Position numbers and translations under genes: made by a program. A DNA stretch of 64,000 nucleotides from Bombus terrestris (taxonomy: Eukaryota; Arthropoda; Insecta; Hymenoptera; Apidae). Position 1 is the first letter of the stretch; the number at the start of each line of letters is the position of its first letter. The stretch spans positions 434,001 through 498,000 of the forward strand of contig NC_063285.1 in NCBI RefSeq assembly GCF_910591885.1. Reading direction: 5' to 3'. Below the pieces are notes generated by a model. The model saw only the letters and a program-made list of their open reading frames with translations. It had not been told where the DNA came from and did not search any database. Below, piece by piece: positions 1 through 12,938 of this stretch.

Positions 1-1188
1 TTATAAACTAAAGTGCGGGCTGAGAAACATGAGTAAAGACTTAATATTCTGTAGACACATTGTCATTTTGATATTAAAACAGAACCCATTTTACCCAAAA
101 TTAATTTACTATATCCTTTTAACTAAAACGACCCGAGGATCGGACATGCAAAATTTGCGTATGCTTATTTGTTGAAAGACAAAGACCATTCGATGCATAG
201 CGGATGCAATGTAATAAACTGAGTGGAACAGATCGTCGTATCTTGTTCGAAATATCAACGCGGGAGAAGATTGTACCAAATCAACGAAAATCTTAAAAAA
301 GGGACCGGGAGTGTGAAATCATGCTCGGATTTACATCAAGTTTTTCAAACATATCAGTATTTTGCACTTAATATAACGTAATATACGTTCTAATCTGTAA
401 CCTTATGTAATTACTGATATGTGTGTTATGTGTTTGCCAATGACTCAAATGGGTTGACACAACCAAGGAAGGTAAATAAATAACTAAGAAATCCGTAGGA
501 ATAATATTTCTATTCCATTTTTCACGCCTATATCAAAATGATCGAGTACTTTCTAAAATTTATTAATTAATCAAATCTTAAATTGGATCTCAATTGGTCC
601 CAAATGGGTAAAAATACGACTTTCGATATGTTCTTGGTTTATTCATAAAAGAAAGGAGAATTATTACACGAGGTGGCAAAATGTCATGCTGATACTATGA
701 AGAAACGTAAAAATGGAAGTAGAATCAGATTTTTTCCTCAAACGATATTACGGTTCATTCTTAGCGGCTATAGTAGATGTGGTGTAGTTGAAACGTAAAA
801 AATAAAAAGAGCATATGAATAAATGTTTCTAAATTAGCGGCAGTGCTAAATGAAGATATGCAAGACCGCTATATGCATAAACGTGTGCGGTGGACTACGA
901 GGGACAAGTAGCCAGAAAAAGATAGCCTTAAATTAACGCAAAATACAGGATAGAAGATTTTAATTTGCAAAAGAGATACGCCTAAAGGAACCAAGTTGGA
1001 AGATAACTTCAATTTTCTTGACAAAGATAAATATAACGTCCATAGTTGTGATAGCACGATTCCTGACGAGACATATTTAAGCAATTTCGAGAATAACGTT
1101 TATGGAAGTTTAAGGAAGAGGGCAACACAGAACGACAACACGTCGCCATCGAACAAATCCATTGTCCAGCAAAATTAAAATAGACTTC

Positions 1189-1930
1189 AACGACAAGCTT
1201 GATAAAGTTTGGCACGTTGATTTACTAATCAAAATCGAAGAGTTTTTACCGCCATCGTTTTACTCTCTACCAAAATCGTAGCTCACGGACAGGCTATTCC
1301 AGGTCAAAGTACAACAAACCATCTCGACGCTTTATCCTATTCAATCGAGAGTTCCGCAGGATAGCGTCCTAGGGCTACTACTATATACTCTATACACGTC
1401 AGACTTTCCAACAATGCCAAATACCACAACAGAAACCGTCGCCGGCGACACGGCTATATTGGCCTCTGAACAAGATCCCCGTGAAGCTTCAAAAAATTGC
1501 AACACCATCTCAACGAAATGGAATTCTGGCTAAGAAGATGCGGAATTAAAATCAGTGCTGCAAAATTCATTCGTGTCATTTTCACCACTAGGGAATGTAC
1601 ACGTCCGCCAGTAAAATTAAGCAATGAAATGCTTAGGCGTGAAATGTGTGGTGGCTGATTGGTAAAAAGTCGTAATTAACGGCTTGTAACAAACTAATGT
1701 TACACAAAATTGTTCTAAAACAAACGCGAAAACATTAGAACGATGGCAAAATAAAAAGCTAAGAGCTGGAACGAACAATTAATTATAGAAACTGGTATTT
1801 CTTCTGTCAAAGAGAAAATCGCACGACACAGCAAATTGTATCAACAGCGGCTAAAAACCACTAACTTGGCCACAAGTCTGCTGGAAAAACTAAAGAGATT
1901 TCATTTTCTGCAGCTACTCTTCGGATTTAG
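1189..1930 (+). pseudogene. Jockey-type non-LTR retrotransposon, decayed reverse transcriptase
   Basis: Translation across stops and frameshifts gives a Jockey-clade reverse transcriptase. Motif A is seen as FNDKLDKVWHVDLL, then RVPQDSVLGLLLYTLYTSDF (canonical GVPQGSVLGPLLYTLYTSD), then VAGDTAILASEQDPREAS, where the catalytic FADD box has become VAGD. A stop interrupts the frame before LTDRLFQV and another follows near 1,530. In a shifted frame at about 1,780-1,925 the C-terminal segment reads SSVKEKIARHSKLYQQRL and LATSLLEKLKRFH, typical of the family's tail. About 740 bp of a roughly 4-5 kb element remain, with no detectable 5' end or poly-A. In the live family this enzyme does target-primed reverse transcription; this copy cannot. 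Motifs seen in sequence; clade assigned from knowledge of the family. Confidence 0.88.
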
Positions 1931-1999
1931 CAATATCTGGTAAACGATGTCATCCGGTGTATTCATATTCGAGTCACTCTAAACCATCACAATCACTGT

Positions 2000-4900
2000 T
2001 TGTTATCAAGTTTTACGTACCAGAATAGCGACCCGAAGTACAAAGCGTGGGTTGTGTAAAAACGTAGAAATATTTTACGACCATTTTCTCAATCATCCGA
2101 TTATTAAAATTCATAGAGAAAATTAGAGCGCGTAAATCAGAAAATCTTTATAAATTTAAATACAGAATTGCAAAAATATCAGTTCATACGACGTCAAATA
2201 TTTCAAAAGTATAATTTCTAATATGTCAGTGACAGAAGGACCTCGTAAAATATTAATGTTTACGTAAGAACTGTTATTTCAATTTTATGCGGTAAAATGA
2301 AATATTTTTAAGAATATTTCGAATATTTTTTTACATGAAAATTAACTATTTCTCCACTTTTAATCTATTATTTAACCCGTTACACTCCGTTGGCTCTGTT
2401 ACGGGGACATTCGCAGTATGCTTTATAACTTCATTCGAGTGTAAAATGTTAAACAAGCGTACGTAATGAACAAAAAACTTGCACATTTTGTTATGTAAAA
2501 GTTATGCTGCAGCGTAACACGTTACGTATTTCTTTGTTTAATATTTGTTTACTTGAAATGCGAAGCATACAAATCAAATCTACATCGGTGTGGAAATATT
2601 TTTGTTATAAACTATACGCTGTAGCACGAAGCAGAAACGGTTACTATTAAAATACGCGCATTGAATATCGTTTGATACGAGTTCGCGAGATCATCGATTA
2701 TTATTAGAAAAATATAGCTTTTGTGCCTTTTATTAGCTTGCCACTAAACACAGAGGATTCTGCGAAAGACGCGAGTTTGCAGCGTTTTGAAAACGTTTGA
2801 ATGTCTACTGCGAGAACAAAAAAATGGAGCTATCCATTTAAGAATTTTAAAATCAGCTTTACGAGAAGTTCCAAGACCGTCGCAAGATCAAATAGATAAA
2901 AGTGAAACATTTTTACGCACCATTCGCATTTTGGCAGATATTTGAACGAGTCGAACATCGAGTTAATGCTTAAGAAAATTGCGAATCACGTTGGTTTGAC
3001 TCAAGTACGAATAATGTCACTGCGTTATAACACAACTATGTTATAGTCGATTGGTAATGATTGCTTAAAAAAATGATTTAAATACTGAAAATTGAAGTTT
3101 GATCTATTTTAGAAATAGTGTTCATAGAATAAAAAGAATCGTTCGAAGTTGTCATAACTAGCTTCATAATTATTTCAGTCACAACAGAAAGATGTTCAAT
3201 TTCATTTTTTACCTTTTTTTTTCTAAGTACTTGCATAAGAAAAGCATTTGTTATAAAATAATAACTTGCAATTGGTAGGAGAAAAAGCGGCAAACGTAAA
3301 TTATTGCAAATATTTTCTATCAAATACGCATTAGTAACCGCGTAAAAATTTTTCTCACGGTTAAACTTTGTTGCATCAATTATTAATGTTATTATTAGTT
3401 ACTATTATAAACTTTTTTTATTCCTTCAAATTTGTTCGAAATTGTAAGATGTAATTGTAATGGTATTAGGTCGTAAATTTTATAAAGTTTAAACTTCATG
3501 AAGTTTTCATATAGCTATATGAAGTTTCATATTTTACGCACATTAAAAATTCATTACACGTGCATTTTTCACTGATATGTATTTTCTCGAATATTACGTC
3601 AAGTGGAACAAAAATTAGTAAGCCGAACTGCAGAACCATTAATTAGAAGTTTTCCAATCGGTAGAAAGAGGGTGACGTAATGGTTGGGATATGGATTTTC
3701 CTGTAGTGATGGATTCGATTTAATCCTGGATGTACGAGTTGAAAATATTGATCAAACTCGCAGCAATTCTGCTTAATTTTCTATGCGTTAATACTAAATA
3801 TTTCAAACAATCTGCTTGTACTTGATGAAATTATGAAAAAAGAAATACAAATTAATTAATCTACGTTGATATGATAGTTTATTAAGATATTGTTACGCGA
3901 ACGAGTTGAAGTTTTAAATAGTAAAAGCCGAAGTTGCTACATTTATGACATATATACATATTTAAATATAAACTTTCGTATACAGCCTTTCTTATACCAT
4001 AGTCCATCAACTAGTAATACTAATGAATCGATAATATGAAAATTGTACGTCTTAAACTTCTCCTATACGATTTTATAGTTTTACGGTATTACGTGAAATG
4101 ATATTTTTGAAACGAACATCGAGCGAATGAATGTTGCTAACGATTAAATGATTTTACGAAATTAAACACTAATTTTAAAAAATGATTTATAAATTGCAAA
4201 ATTTAATTCCTTGTTTCATCGACAAGCTTGTTACTGTCATGCACGAGGAATTATTAATACCAATAATTTGCAACCTACGGCTTGTAAAATTTCGTCAAGA
4301 ATATTAATTGATTGGTGGAAAAGGGCTCGTGTACCGGCATAAGCACATTGATCGTTGAAGATAATTACAAGCATAAATAAACGATGCTATTTCGCGAGGA
4401 AAGGCATGGGTAGTTGGCTTCAATTCATCGCTACTTTTGTAAGGAGGAAAATCTTCTCGTCAGATAAGAGTGGGAAGGAGTTATGAAAGAGACGAGAGGA
4501 AGAGGTGTTCCTTTCGTAGACCAACGTTGGATGATTGCCAATGAATGCTTAAACGTAAGATACCTGTTGATAATCGCGTGATGCAATGTCTACTATGTCT
4601 TACTCCATTTTACACTAGAGCCTCTTCTTCTCCATTCGACGATATTACGCCGCTATTTTATTCGATCTACCTTGCAACTTGTGACTTTAATGTTTCGAAA
4701 GAAACGTAACTTTATGACATCGTTATGCAACCGTTTCGAATGAGAATATGCTATTCAGATATTAACAAGATTAATAGTTACTTTCTTAAAATTACTCTTT
4801 AAATCTTCTTTTAAGATTTAATTCTTATCAACTAATCTAATCCACTAATTAATAACTACCAATTACTAAATGAATATCGTCTTCTTCGAGGATAACTGTT

Positions 4901-5600
4901 CTGTTGCTATTATCGGTTGTTGTTAAATTAAGCTAACTATTACGTACGATATAAAACAGTCTAGTAAAAATATTCTAGTAAAAATATATCAAAAAGTTAG
5001 CAAGCAGGTTAGAATATTCAACCGAAATCTACGATCGACACAAAAATGTTTACTTGCTGCATTTTTGCTGACGCGAAACATTCTATTGGAATATAGCGAA
5101 AAAATCTGATTCGACGTGTAAAACTTTACTCAACGATCGTAATCTAATTTCGCTGAAAAATAAAATTCTCGCTAAATATCTCGCTAAATTACAAGTATCG
5201 ACATGTAATTTGATAAAAGGATACGATAAGCGTTTGCAATGGAATCTTTGGTAAATTGGATTGTAGTCGATTGTACCTTTTGACTATTAGCGGATGTAAA
5301 TATTTCCAATGTATTCGCGCTTTGTACCGTATTAACGCACGTTCGTTACCGCTCATTTCGCGTATCATTTTCTCTGTTATAACTGTTTAACAATGTTTTC
5401 AATGACATGCGTTTATATGACATTTTTTTCTCATTTTGAACTGCAGGATACAGCAGCTACGTATGGAGGGAAAAAACTTGAACGCCCTGTACTTTCTGAA
5501 AACGAGTAATGAGCGTTAATGCATAAATTCCAATTAGTTAAAGCAATCGGACAGTTCTATTTAGGCAGACAGATAATTGATCGCAAACGCTCGACCACCT
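2000..5600. other. AT-rich stretch without recognised gene
   Basis: No frame here resembles a protein I know. A cluster of overlapping perfect palindromes lies at 3,486-3,523. A somewhat less AT-rich patch at about 4,310-4,540 is non-repetitive. The short open frame at 3,078-3,323 on the minus strand looks like chance. Confidence 0.5.
3486..3523. repeat. Overlapping perfect palindromes
   Basis: Three perfect palindromes overlap: AGTTTAAACT (3,486-3,495), AAACTTCATGAAGTTT (3,491-3,506) and TTCATATAGCTATATGAA (3,506-3,523). Two could extrude as adjacent small hairpins. This may be a coincidence of AT-rich sequence or the remnant of a small inverted-repeat element. Confidence 0.6.
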
Positions 5601-5639
5601 ATTCGTTCGGCCTGAGCTGTTTATGTGATACTCGGTTGG

Positions 5640-6210
5640 CCAGCTATTTTGTATCATGGCGACATTCAAGTGCGCACTTTACAAAAACAATTATGCGACA
5701 CCGCGATTGGCAGACGTTCGTTTCCATGTATACGCAACGAGAACCATTAAACGACCATTTGCCGCGCAAATAATAGCTGATGCGCCGATGCACTCGTTGT
5801 ACCCTTTTTTTCCTTCCCTCCCCCCTTCCTCTCTCTCTCTCTCTCTATTTCTCCCCGTTCCCTACCTCCTATTTCTATCTCTTTCCCGCTTTCCCTTTGC
5901 CGCTGTGCGCTTCTCTGGGCAGCGCCGCCGTCGAATTTCAGATTGCGCTTTAATATCGGCGGCCGCTTAATCCGCGATGACGGTTTTTCTGGGATTTCGT
6001 CGCTTTATTACAAAAAAGCTTCGCCTGGATGGACGGCAGATGTCACGTGTGCTTTTTTTTGCTGGCCACCCTGTGAACCGCTTCCACCTCTAAACCAGCC
6101 GTGTCGTAACGCCTTCGTTCGCTTCGAGTTCTCTTTAAAATGTGTTCGCGGACCATTTCGCGTAACCGTGAAAACGACCAATTCGACGATTCGTTACTGC
6201 GATTCTTAAC
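5640..6210. other. GC/CpG-richer island with CT tract
   Basis: This patch is clearly less AT-rich than its surroundings, with many CpG dinucleotides (a CGCCGCCG run near 5,922, GGCGGCCGC near 5,960) and a pyrimidine tract with a CT microsatellite at about 5,830-5,850. Overlapping short open frames in several phases are what GC-richer DNA gives by chance and none resembles a known protein. It could be a promoter, a 5' untranslated exon or an enhancer. I see no decisive TATA or splice signal. Confidence 0.35.
5826..5848. repeat. CT dinucleotide microsatellite
   Basis: Run of alternating CT within the pyrimidine-rich part of the 5.6-6.2 kb island. Confidence 0.85.
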
Positions 6211-6502
6211 GTTTCCACTCGGTCTTCTTTTTCTCGGTAATCAAATACATTGTTCGTCGCACAAAACTCGTTACATTAACTTACTTTTCTATCGGAAAGC
6301 TGCAAAGTTTTGTGGAAGAAAACAATGCCAAAGAAACGACACGAAACTTTAATCGATTGATACGAACGAATCTTTTAAGATTTAAATTATACATTCTTCA
6401 TAGATAAAAAGTTTGCGTTAAATTATCTTTACCATTTCCAAATTAACAGTCTGTATGTGACAAAATAGACTGCAACTCTTTTATTGTAACAAACTATGAA
6501 AA

Positions 6503-7082
6503 TCAACTTTTATTGCCTTGGAAATAGTTGGTCCCGAGTTCAGGATACGCGTCTGTATACGAACTGCCATTGTTCAAAACAGTTCTGCAACTTGTACAAC
6601 TCTGTGGACGGAAAATCCGCTCCTTTGAGCATCGATTCGATTTTCGAAAATAGGTAGAAGTCACAGAGCGAGCTTTGGCCAATAGAATGAGTGTTCAAGC
6701 ACAGTGATTTTTTTATTTACTAAAAACTACTTCACCGACAAAGTCGTCGCTGGCGCAAAATCCACCCGTTTCCTTTTCACGCGTTCTCGTAATTTTGTCA
6801 GCACTTCGATCTAGTATCGCTGATTTACCGTTTGGCACACTCGCTGTCCACTCTGCTATCGCAATCCCTTATACCCTTCATGTTGAAGAAAGCAAATATG
6901 GCCTTGAACCGTGAACGACTCATACGTGCTTTCTTCGGTCTTCGAGACGACTTGCACTGACTGTCGCTTGTGGATTTCGTCGATCTAATAAGACAGAATG
7001 ATGTTAAACGAGGGTCTCGTTCGCATCGTTTGAAGTTAAAAATTAATAGACGACCTTTAAAAAGTCCTTTTGTGTCTCCCAA
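6503..7082 (-). pseudogene. Mariner transposase relic with C-terminal half
   Basis: Read on the minus strand from about 7,060, the translation gives RRPKKARMSRSRFKAIFAFF, the conserved mariner block RPKKARMSRSK, after ERDPRLTS. At 6,760-6,650 it gives FLVNKKITVLEHSFYWPKLA and, after a one-base shift, LCDFYLFSKIESMLKGADF. This contains the third catalytic aspartate in CDFYLF. The frame ends GTNYFQGNKS-stop at 6,503, matching the family's GDYFEGD ending. The TGDE block with the first catalytic Asp is missing between ERDPRLTS and RSTKSTS, so there is an internal deletion. The intact enzyme is a DD34D cut-and-paste transposase of about 345 residues; this copy is frameshifted and dead. Confidence 0.9.
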
Positions 7083-7299
7083 GGAAGAAAAATTGTTCGT
7101 ATCACTTTCTTGAAAAACAATGGAAAAGTTGTGAAAAATGAACGCAAACGTGTATATGATAGAGATTACTACTATCGATATTTTAAAAGGAAAATATCAT
7201 TAGAAGAAGTGTGGCAAACAGTAGCAAGTATTTTTCCATTATATCAAAACTAAACCTGAAACTATGATATGAAAATTGAAAAAATCGAATGCAAGCAAT

Positions 7300-7573
7300 G
7301 ACTCCATCCTTCTTATCTATTCGTTATTTGTCATTTTTTGTTATTTGAATTTTTACTAATAAATACTAAGTTCTTCTGGCTCTTTACTATTTACTATCAA
7401 TCGTTTAATTTGCATTTATGTATATTTAGTTTTGAAATAGTCCTTTTCAATATACCGAAGTTTAAAAAGAATCGGAGATACCGGCCAAATTGGAAAGTAT
7501 TACCGTAACGTTCAAGATACCTTGGATAATACGGAACTTGGGTTAAACGGGGCTCGGATAACCCAGACTACGC
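7300..7573 (+). mobile_element. Pogo/Tigger-like 3' end and terminal repeat remnant
   Basis: At 7,520-7,573 the sequence GGATAATACGGAACTTGGG, then GGTTAAACGG and GCTCGGATAA, resembles the right end of pogo/Tigger elements, whose termini repeat ATTATCCGAAC-like units in reverse complement. Just inside, 7,448-7,505 is shared with 31,860-31,918, and 7,320-7,420 matches the reverse complement of 31,497-31,590. These pieces together look like the 3' untranslated end of one element family. No transposase frame remains. Family assignment rests on terminal motif style only. Confidence 0.5.
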
Positions 7574-7579
7574 TATATG

Positions 7580-8550
7580 TATATGCCGTTCCTTCACTGC
7601 AGCTGGATTAGTTAGAAAAGGTTTATGTCTTTTAGCAACTGCAAGAAGCAAGAGATGTTTTACTACTCTTTTCTTATGTAGGTTAGACTTCAGATTGCTT
7701 CTTGAGATGATATATTGTTTTGTTTTAATACTTTCGGCCAGGAATTCGATGAAACTGTTAACTTTTGTAAATAAATGTTATTTGCTAAACTTTTAGCTTC
7801 TCGATAACTTTTCTTTTTTAAGCGAAAAGTCTAGGATATCTTGCTATTATTATTCAAAGTACTACTGGATTTTCCTGTACGTTTTCTACGCACAGCGAAC
7901 TACCTGCCAAGACAGCTACCGTTTAGGTTGCCTCGCCAGGTTCAAATTTCGGGAAATAACGACGCGATGAATTATTTCCTGTCTCGCTACTAATTTCGCT
8001 CGAATGAGCGGATCCTAGACCTCCATATCAGCGTCGCTTTCCCTTAAGATGAAGATTTAAATCAAGTTGTTTTATCGATTTCCGTGTTGCGAGTAATGAA
8101 TTTATCTTCCTCTAATTCTTTGATATAAGCAGGGTACCACGAGAGTGGAATAAAATTTGCAAGAATTAGTAGAGAAATCAGGCAGTGTGCTCCGTTTCAT
8201 TTAGAAGTTGGGATACCTCCGTAATTAAGTGTACGTGGTATGCACTCGCGTGTTTAGGTCTTAATTACCGGGTGCTGTTGCTTTGTATTATTCTTGGTGA
8301 GTGTATTATCCAAGAGGTAAACTGAATTGTCTTTTCGCCCTGGTAGCAGGTTTCTTCGTATGCAAACTCCAAGTGAGTTTTTAGTAGAGAGTTAATCGCA
8401 AGATCTTTTTCGACTTACTACTAATAAGTAGTTCTCGTGCCCTCGAATAGAGTTTTGATTATTCGACCTCCTTCTTTCTTCTGGAGAACACAGTTACGTC
8501 AGTTAGTTTTATTCTATGAGGTTTCCATGAACCAAATTTTTCCAACGAAT
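7580..8550. other. No assignable gene
   Basis: AT-rich sequence without recognisable coding or repeat structure. A short less AT-rich patch at about 7,880-8,050 shows no motif I can name. Confidence 0.5.
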
Positions 8551-8559
8551 ATTTATACT

Positions 8560-8765
8560 TTGTTGAGAGTGTTTTGAATCAATTGCTGCTATGTTTGGCT
8601 GTTGTCTACAGATACAATCCATTTTACTAAATGATGGTTGTTAATTCAATAATACCTAGTAGGAAAAGAACGACATTTAAAGTTGATCCCTGCGGGACTC
8701 TGATTGACACTTCATGACATTGCAACAGGTGTCCGTATACTTGAACTGGAATATGCTTGATTCTG
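8560..8765 (-). pseudogene. Non-LTR reverse transcriptase fragment (VPQGS motif)
   Basis: The minus strand reads VYGHLLQCHEVSIRVPQGST and continues LNVVLFLLGIIELTT without a stop. VPQGS is the reverse-transcriptase block that precedes the YADD box in LINE elements, and V-x-V-x-G..S before it is also typical. Downstream, in another frame, IRWKNLVHGNLIE may be what is left of the post-catalytic region; the YADD box cannot be found. About 200 bp are preserved. The flanking 8,765-8,960 could belong to the same element but I cannot place it. Confidence 0.6.
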
Positions 8766-8969
8766 AAAAGGATTAATAGTCATACGGAAAAGGGCACACT
8801 TGACCGATTGCAATCACCTTGAAGGTCCAGTCAACATGCTGAACAACTTTTCCTTATACACGTTACATGTCATTTGGGGCTTTTTGCTTGGAACAATGCT
8901 ATATGCATATTCTAGGATAGAATACATCCTCTTGCTTCGTTTGGGATAATATTCTTAGTTAATAACAGC

Positions 8970-11850
8970 ATGTTCCGTTTAACTGGAAATGCTCAAATAT
9001 CTGAAAGAATACCGATGATACGAAAAAATATTTCAGGCAAAATTCGTATGAAAATCGAGGGGGATATACAATACTCTTCTCTACTAAACGTTGCGATAAT
9101 CTTGAAACTTTGTTTATTTTGTGCTTTTAGTGCAGTTTTCTGTTAAACGGTACATACTGTAAGTGTTGTGTTACTGTACAAGTTCAATGTATACTAAACA
9201 CCGTTTAGTATTCTTAATTATAGTTTTCTTCCTCTATTCTATTCTGTTTCTTTGCTATCGATTTTCTTCTTTTAAAGATATCTATATTTGTTACTCTTCT
9301 AATTGTTCACTAAAAGTTGTTCAGATTTGTATATATCTATTTTGCGTTATCATTGAGTGAATATTGAGCTGCCCTAAAAGTTTCTAAAAGAAAATAATAT
9401 AATATAATCCACGACATTTTCTACTTTATGTTATTTGATTGAATTACGTATGATTTATTTTGTTCTGTTAAAATAAAGATTACAACGTTTGACAGATTAG
9501 GTTGCATGTTTGTGTAAAGCTATATTGTTGTAAAAGGAAGACGCTTTTCAGACGATCTAATAGTTAATTTAGTTTGGCTAATTTAGTTTGTGATTTTATG
9601 GTATTTACTGCAGTTTTTCTTTTGAAATTTTCATCTCTGGCTCAATATTGAAAGATTGAAGCGTGGTTTTTGGATATTTAACGGTATTGGGAAATTGTCA
9701 CTGTCATCTAGTTCAGAACGTACAGACCATTCGACTAAATCCACCAGATTTCTACTATACAGTGATAAATCTACAGAGCTAAATCGACTCTTTTTCGCAC
9801 TAAAGTTTGCGTTATCCCGATGTGTTAAGCAGAATTATTTGAGTTTGGTCGATGATCAATTTGTTTTCTTGTTTCTCGTTTCAGTTTTATTAGACACGGA
9901 AAAGAACCGTTGCCGTTGAAAGCTCTGACAATTACGAACGTTTTGACTATTTCTTGTGCCTTGAAGTCGTATTGATTTGAAATGCAGTCGGTCACACGAA
10001 TGTTCGCACGCCTTTTAAAGCTGAATAAACTTTTTTAAAATTGGACCAAACAATTTGATTGCTTTTGAGACGTTAAAAGAATTAATTTACCAGATGACAC
10101 GCAAAAGATCTTTGAAAAAATTGCAATTTGTTTAAATAGCGAAGAACAAAGTAAAGATCGCCTTTTACTTTTTCATCTGTCAATTTCCAACTTGCTATAT
10201 ATAATATAATTATTATATTCTCATTCAAAATTTTACCAATTTTATCGATTTTTATGATGGCAAACCATTTAAAAAAACAAAGTCGATCTTTCTATCTCCA
10301 AAACGCTTTCGCAAAGAAGATATTGTACACATATGTATGTGTATACCAGTGCATCGTAAAATATGCTCCCATTCTTCAAAACAGGTATAACAATTTTTCA
10401 AATAACGCATTATTTTGGAGTTATTCAAATGCGCTATTTAGATAAGATAAACTACCTATTTAGATAAAACAAACACACGAGCCAAATTGCATAAATAAAA
10501 GTATACTTATGTTTCTTACAGATTCCAGTGACTACTCAAGCTGTGATAATTGGTAAGTACTCTGTTTGAATTTAATCATGTCAATATGTATATAGCCGTA
10601 ATAAAAATATATTCAATGTATACGTAATTGAGGTATTTATCGATATATATGTATATATGCAGAAGATCAAGTCCTTTTATTTGTTACTTAATATTTTACA
10701 AATTAAAACAAATTTTTAATTCTTTTATTACTTCCGTCTAAAAATACACAATTTAATTAATCCACGTTATTGCCTTTGTTATTTCCCATTTAAAGTTTTT
10801 GTAATTTGATTGACTAAAATCGACTTTTCTTCTCTTCAATATTTTTTAGGAAAAGATATTTCATAAAAATTTACTTAAACACGTATCTCATGTTTTATAC
10901 ATTGTTATTGCACTTTCCTTTGTCGATGTGTATACTATGTTATACACATATATATTATTTCTGCTGTTTGTTGTCACAATTAATCTTATTTACATTCGTT
11001 CCTTTAAGTTGTAAAACTGACATAACTGCTTGAATAAGATATTGATATCAATCACATTCTCGTCAGGATCATTCAACATATAACAGTAATATATATGCAT
11101 TCAAATAAGGTAACATGTAAAATTAAACAAAGTTATAATTTAACGAGTTATAAATTGCATCTAGATGGTATTTTATTTTGCAAAAAACGGGATTAAAACC
11201 ATTTATTTTAATTACTAACCAAACACATACGCCTATATGTATTTCCAATTTTATACTTTACAAAATTTTCATATAAAATGATGAGAATTTATTTGTAAAA
11301 TCCAACAAAATATTCCGTTTTATATTTTATCTTCCTGCATCCTCTTTCTCGTCATCATATTTTATATGCACTTCATACGCAAATAGGAATTATGCGGAAT
11401 TACGATTTAAAAACGTTGTGCTCTTTGATTACATCACGATTAATGTAAGAATTTGTGCGTAGTTTCGAGTATTAACTAGTACCTTATACGAGAATTGTAG
11501 AATAATTTTCAGGCCAGTTCACATTTGTTAACGATATTACGTGGTAATTAGCGGCGACAATGTGAGAAGAAAGAGACGTAGCTGTTAAATTTAGCGAAAC
11601 AACGACAGGTCTTTCAGAAAGTAGAAAACTCTTGAAACTTGATTTTCAAAGTTCCTTTGATCTGGTATTTGTTGCAAGAGTAATTGATGAAAGTTTTTGA
11701 TCAAGTAATTGAATTGATCTAGAATCAAAGTTCTTTCATCGGTTAACAGCTAAATAGCATTTATCGCCACGAGCGATCGACAATCGGCGATCGCTGAAAC
11801 AAATTGAATTGATTTTCCTGTTCACAAAATCACACATACACGTATGATGG
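8970..11850. other. AT-rich stretch, nothing assignable
   Basis: Very AT-rich DNA with TA-dominated low-complexity runs near 10,200 and 10,640-10,660. Open frames at 9,163-9,360, 9,656-9,919 and 10,254-10,445 have compositions expected from AT-rich noise and no motif. Confidence 0.5.
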
Positions 11851-12135
11851 TACGATAATCCTGCCTTTCGTTCCGTGGCAGGTAAAAAATCAAACGTTGC
11901 TTGGAGGCTTGCAAAAATGCGTTCTACTCGAAACTTTGTAAAGTCGTTTAAAAACATTCAAAATTATATCGAAACGTGTCAATTTATATTTAACGTCCGA
12001 ATAGCATCTTCTTGCATCCTAAGGCAACTAAAATCACGTAGGTTTAAATGTCAAACATCTAAATTGCCAACACTGACTCAGGTTTATACGATACTAGCTG
12101 ATATATACTTATATAATCTTTTTTTTAAAAATAAC

Positions 12136-12291
12136 GTGGCTGACGATTTCCTGAATTTCTGTTGGCTCTGCTTGGAGGAGGGCCATATTTTCTCGCTGTA
12201 TCGTCGCAGCGATTATAAAAAAACACGATCGCAGAGAAGCTTCTTCTTTATATTTTCGATTTCTACTCAACCCTTTACGGTCACACGGTAG
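12136..12291 (+). pseudogene. Possible ZAD zinc-finger N-terminal fragment
   Basis: Within an open frame at 11,875-12,291 the last third reads VADDFLNFCWLCLEEGHIFS. This resembles the start of insect ZAD domains, where a CxLCL motif follows a short acidic leader and is followed by a hydrophobic I/F-S/P-I/L-F/Y stretch. ZAD proteins are insect nuclear C2H2 zinc-finger factors that dimerise through this roughly 75-residue domain. The second pair of cysteines that completes the zinc site is not visible before the stop at 12,289-12,291. The upstream part of the frame shows no known domain, so the resemblance may start at an exon boundary or be accidental. Confidence 0.25.
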
Positions 12292-12652
12292 TTACATAAC
12301 TGAAGCTTGTTCGAAAAGTACTCTTTAAAATGGTGAAAAGCACGTCAAAATTCGTCGAGTAGTTGTGAAGATTGGCCCGAATACGTAGACGCTTACTGGG
12401 AACCTTATTATAGATAAAAATCTCCTTCCCATCTATAACTGTGTCAAATTCCTGTACTTGTTTCTCGATATACGCTACTTCATTCATCGTTGCTTATGTA
12501 TTTTCATGCAGAAATTGAACTTTTATTAGTCTACAAAGTTTTCTATACAACTATCGCTGATACCGCAAATACAAATTGCAGTGGAACAAAAGATGTTAAA
12601 AAAAATATCAGAATCTGATTTTCTATCAGCAGTAAATATCTCCTTGCATATA

Positions 12653-12764
12653 TACAGGGTGGTTGGTAACTGGTGGTACAAGCGGAAAGGGAGTGATTCT
12701 ACGCGAAAAAAGAAGTCGAAAATATAGAATAAAAATTTTTCGTTCGAGGCTTTGTTTTCGAGAA
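12653..12764 (+). repeat. Left terminal inverted repeat
   Basis: 112 bp, pairing with 13,165-13,276 at 109 of 112 positions. It begins TACAGGGTGGTTGGTAAC. The last nucleotides, TTTTCGAGAA, are also seen in related copies at about 40.24 kb and 57.80 kb. Confidence 0.95.
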
Positions 12765-12938
12765 AATCGACTTTGAATTTTCGCTCGGTACGCGTGCACT
12801 TTATCACGTCTCGTTATAACGGATCTCACTGTAAATGGTTGTCTCGATGGATATTATCGCAGTTTAAGTTTGTTTTTGCCGTAACGGAAAATTAGCAATA
12901 CATAATGAAATAATATGAAGTAATCATAAAGTTTATTA

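Noticed and set aside
996..1178. 60-codon frame just upstream of the Jockey RT as part of its ORF
   Set aside because: The translation (FNFLDKDKYNVHSCDSTIPD) does not resemble Jockey sequence and is in no continuous frame with the RT motifs.
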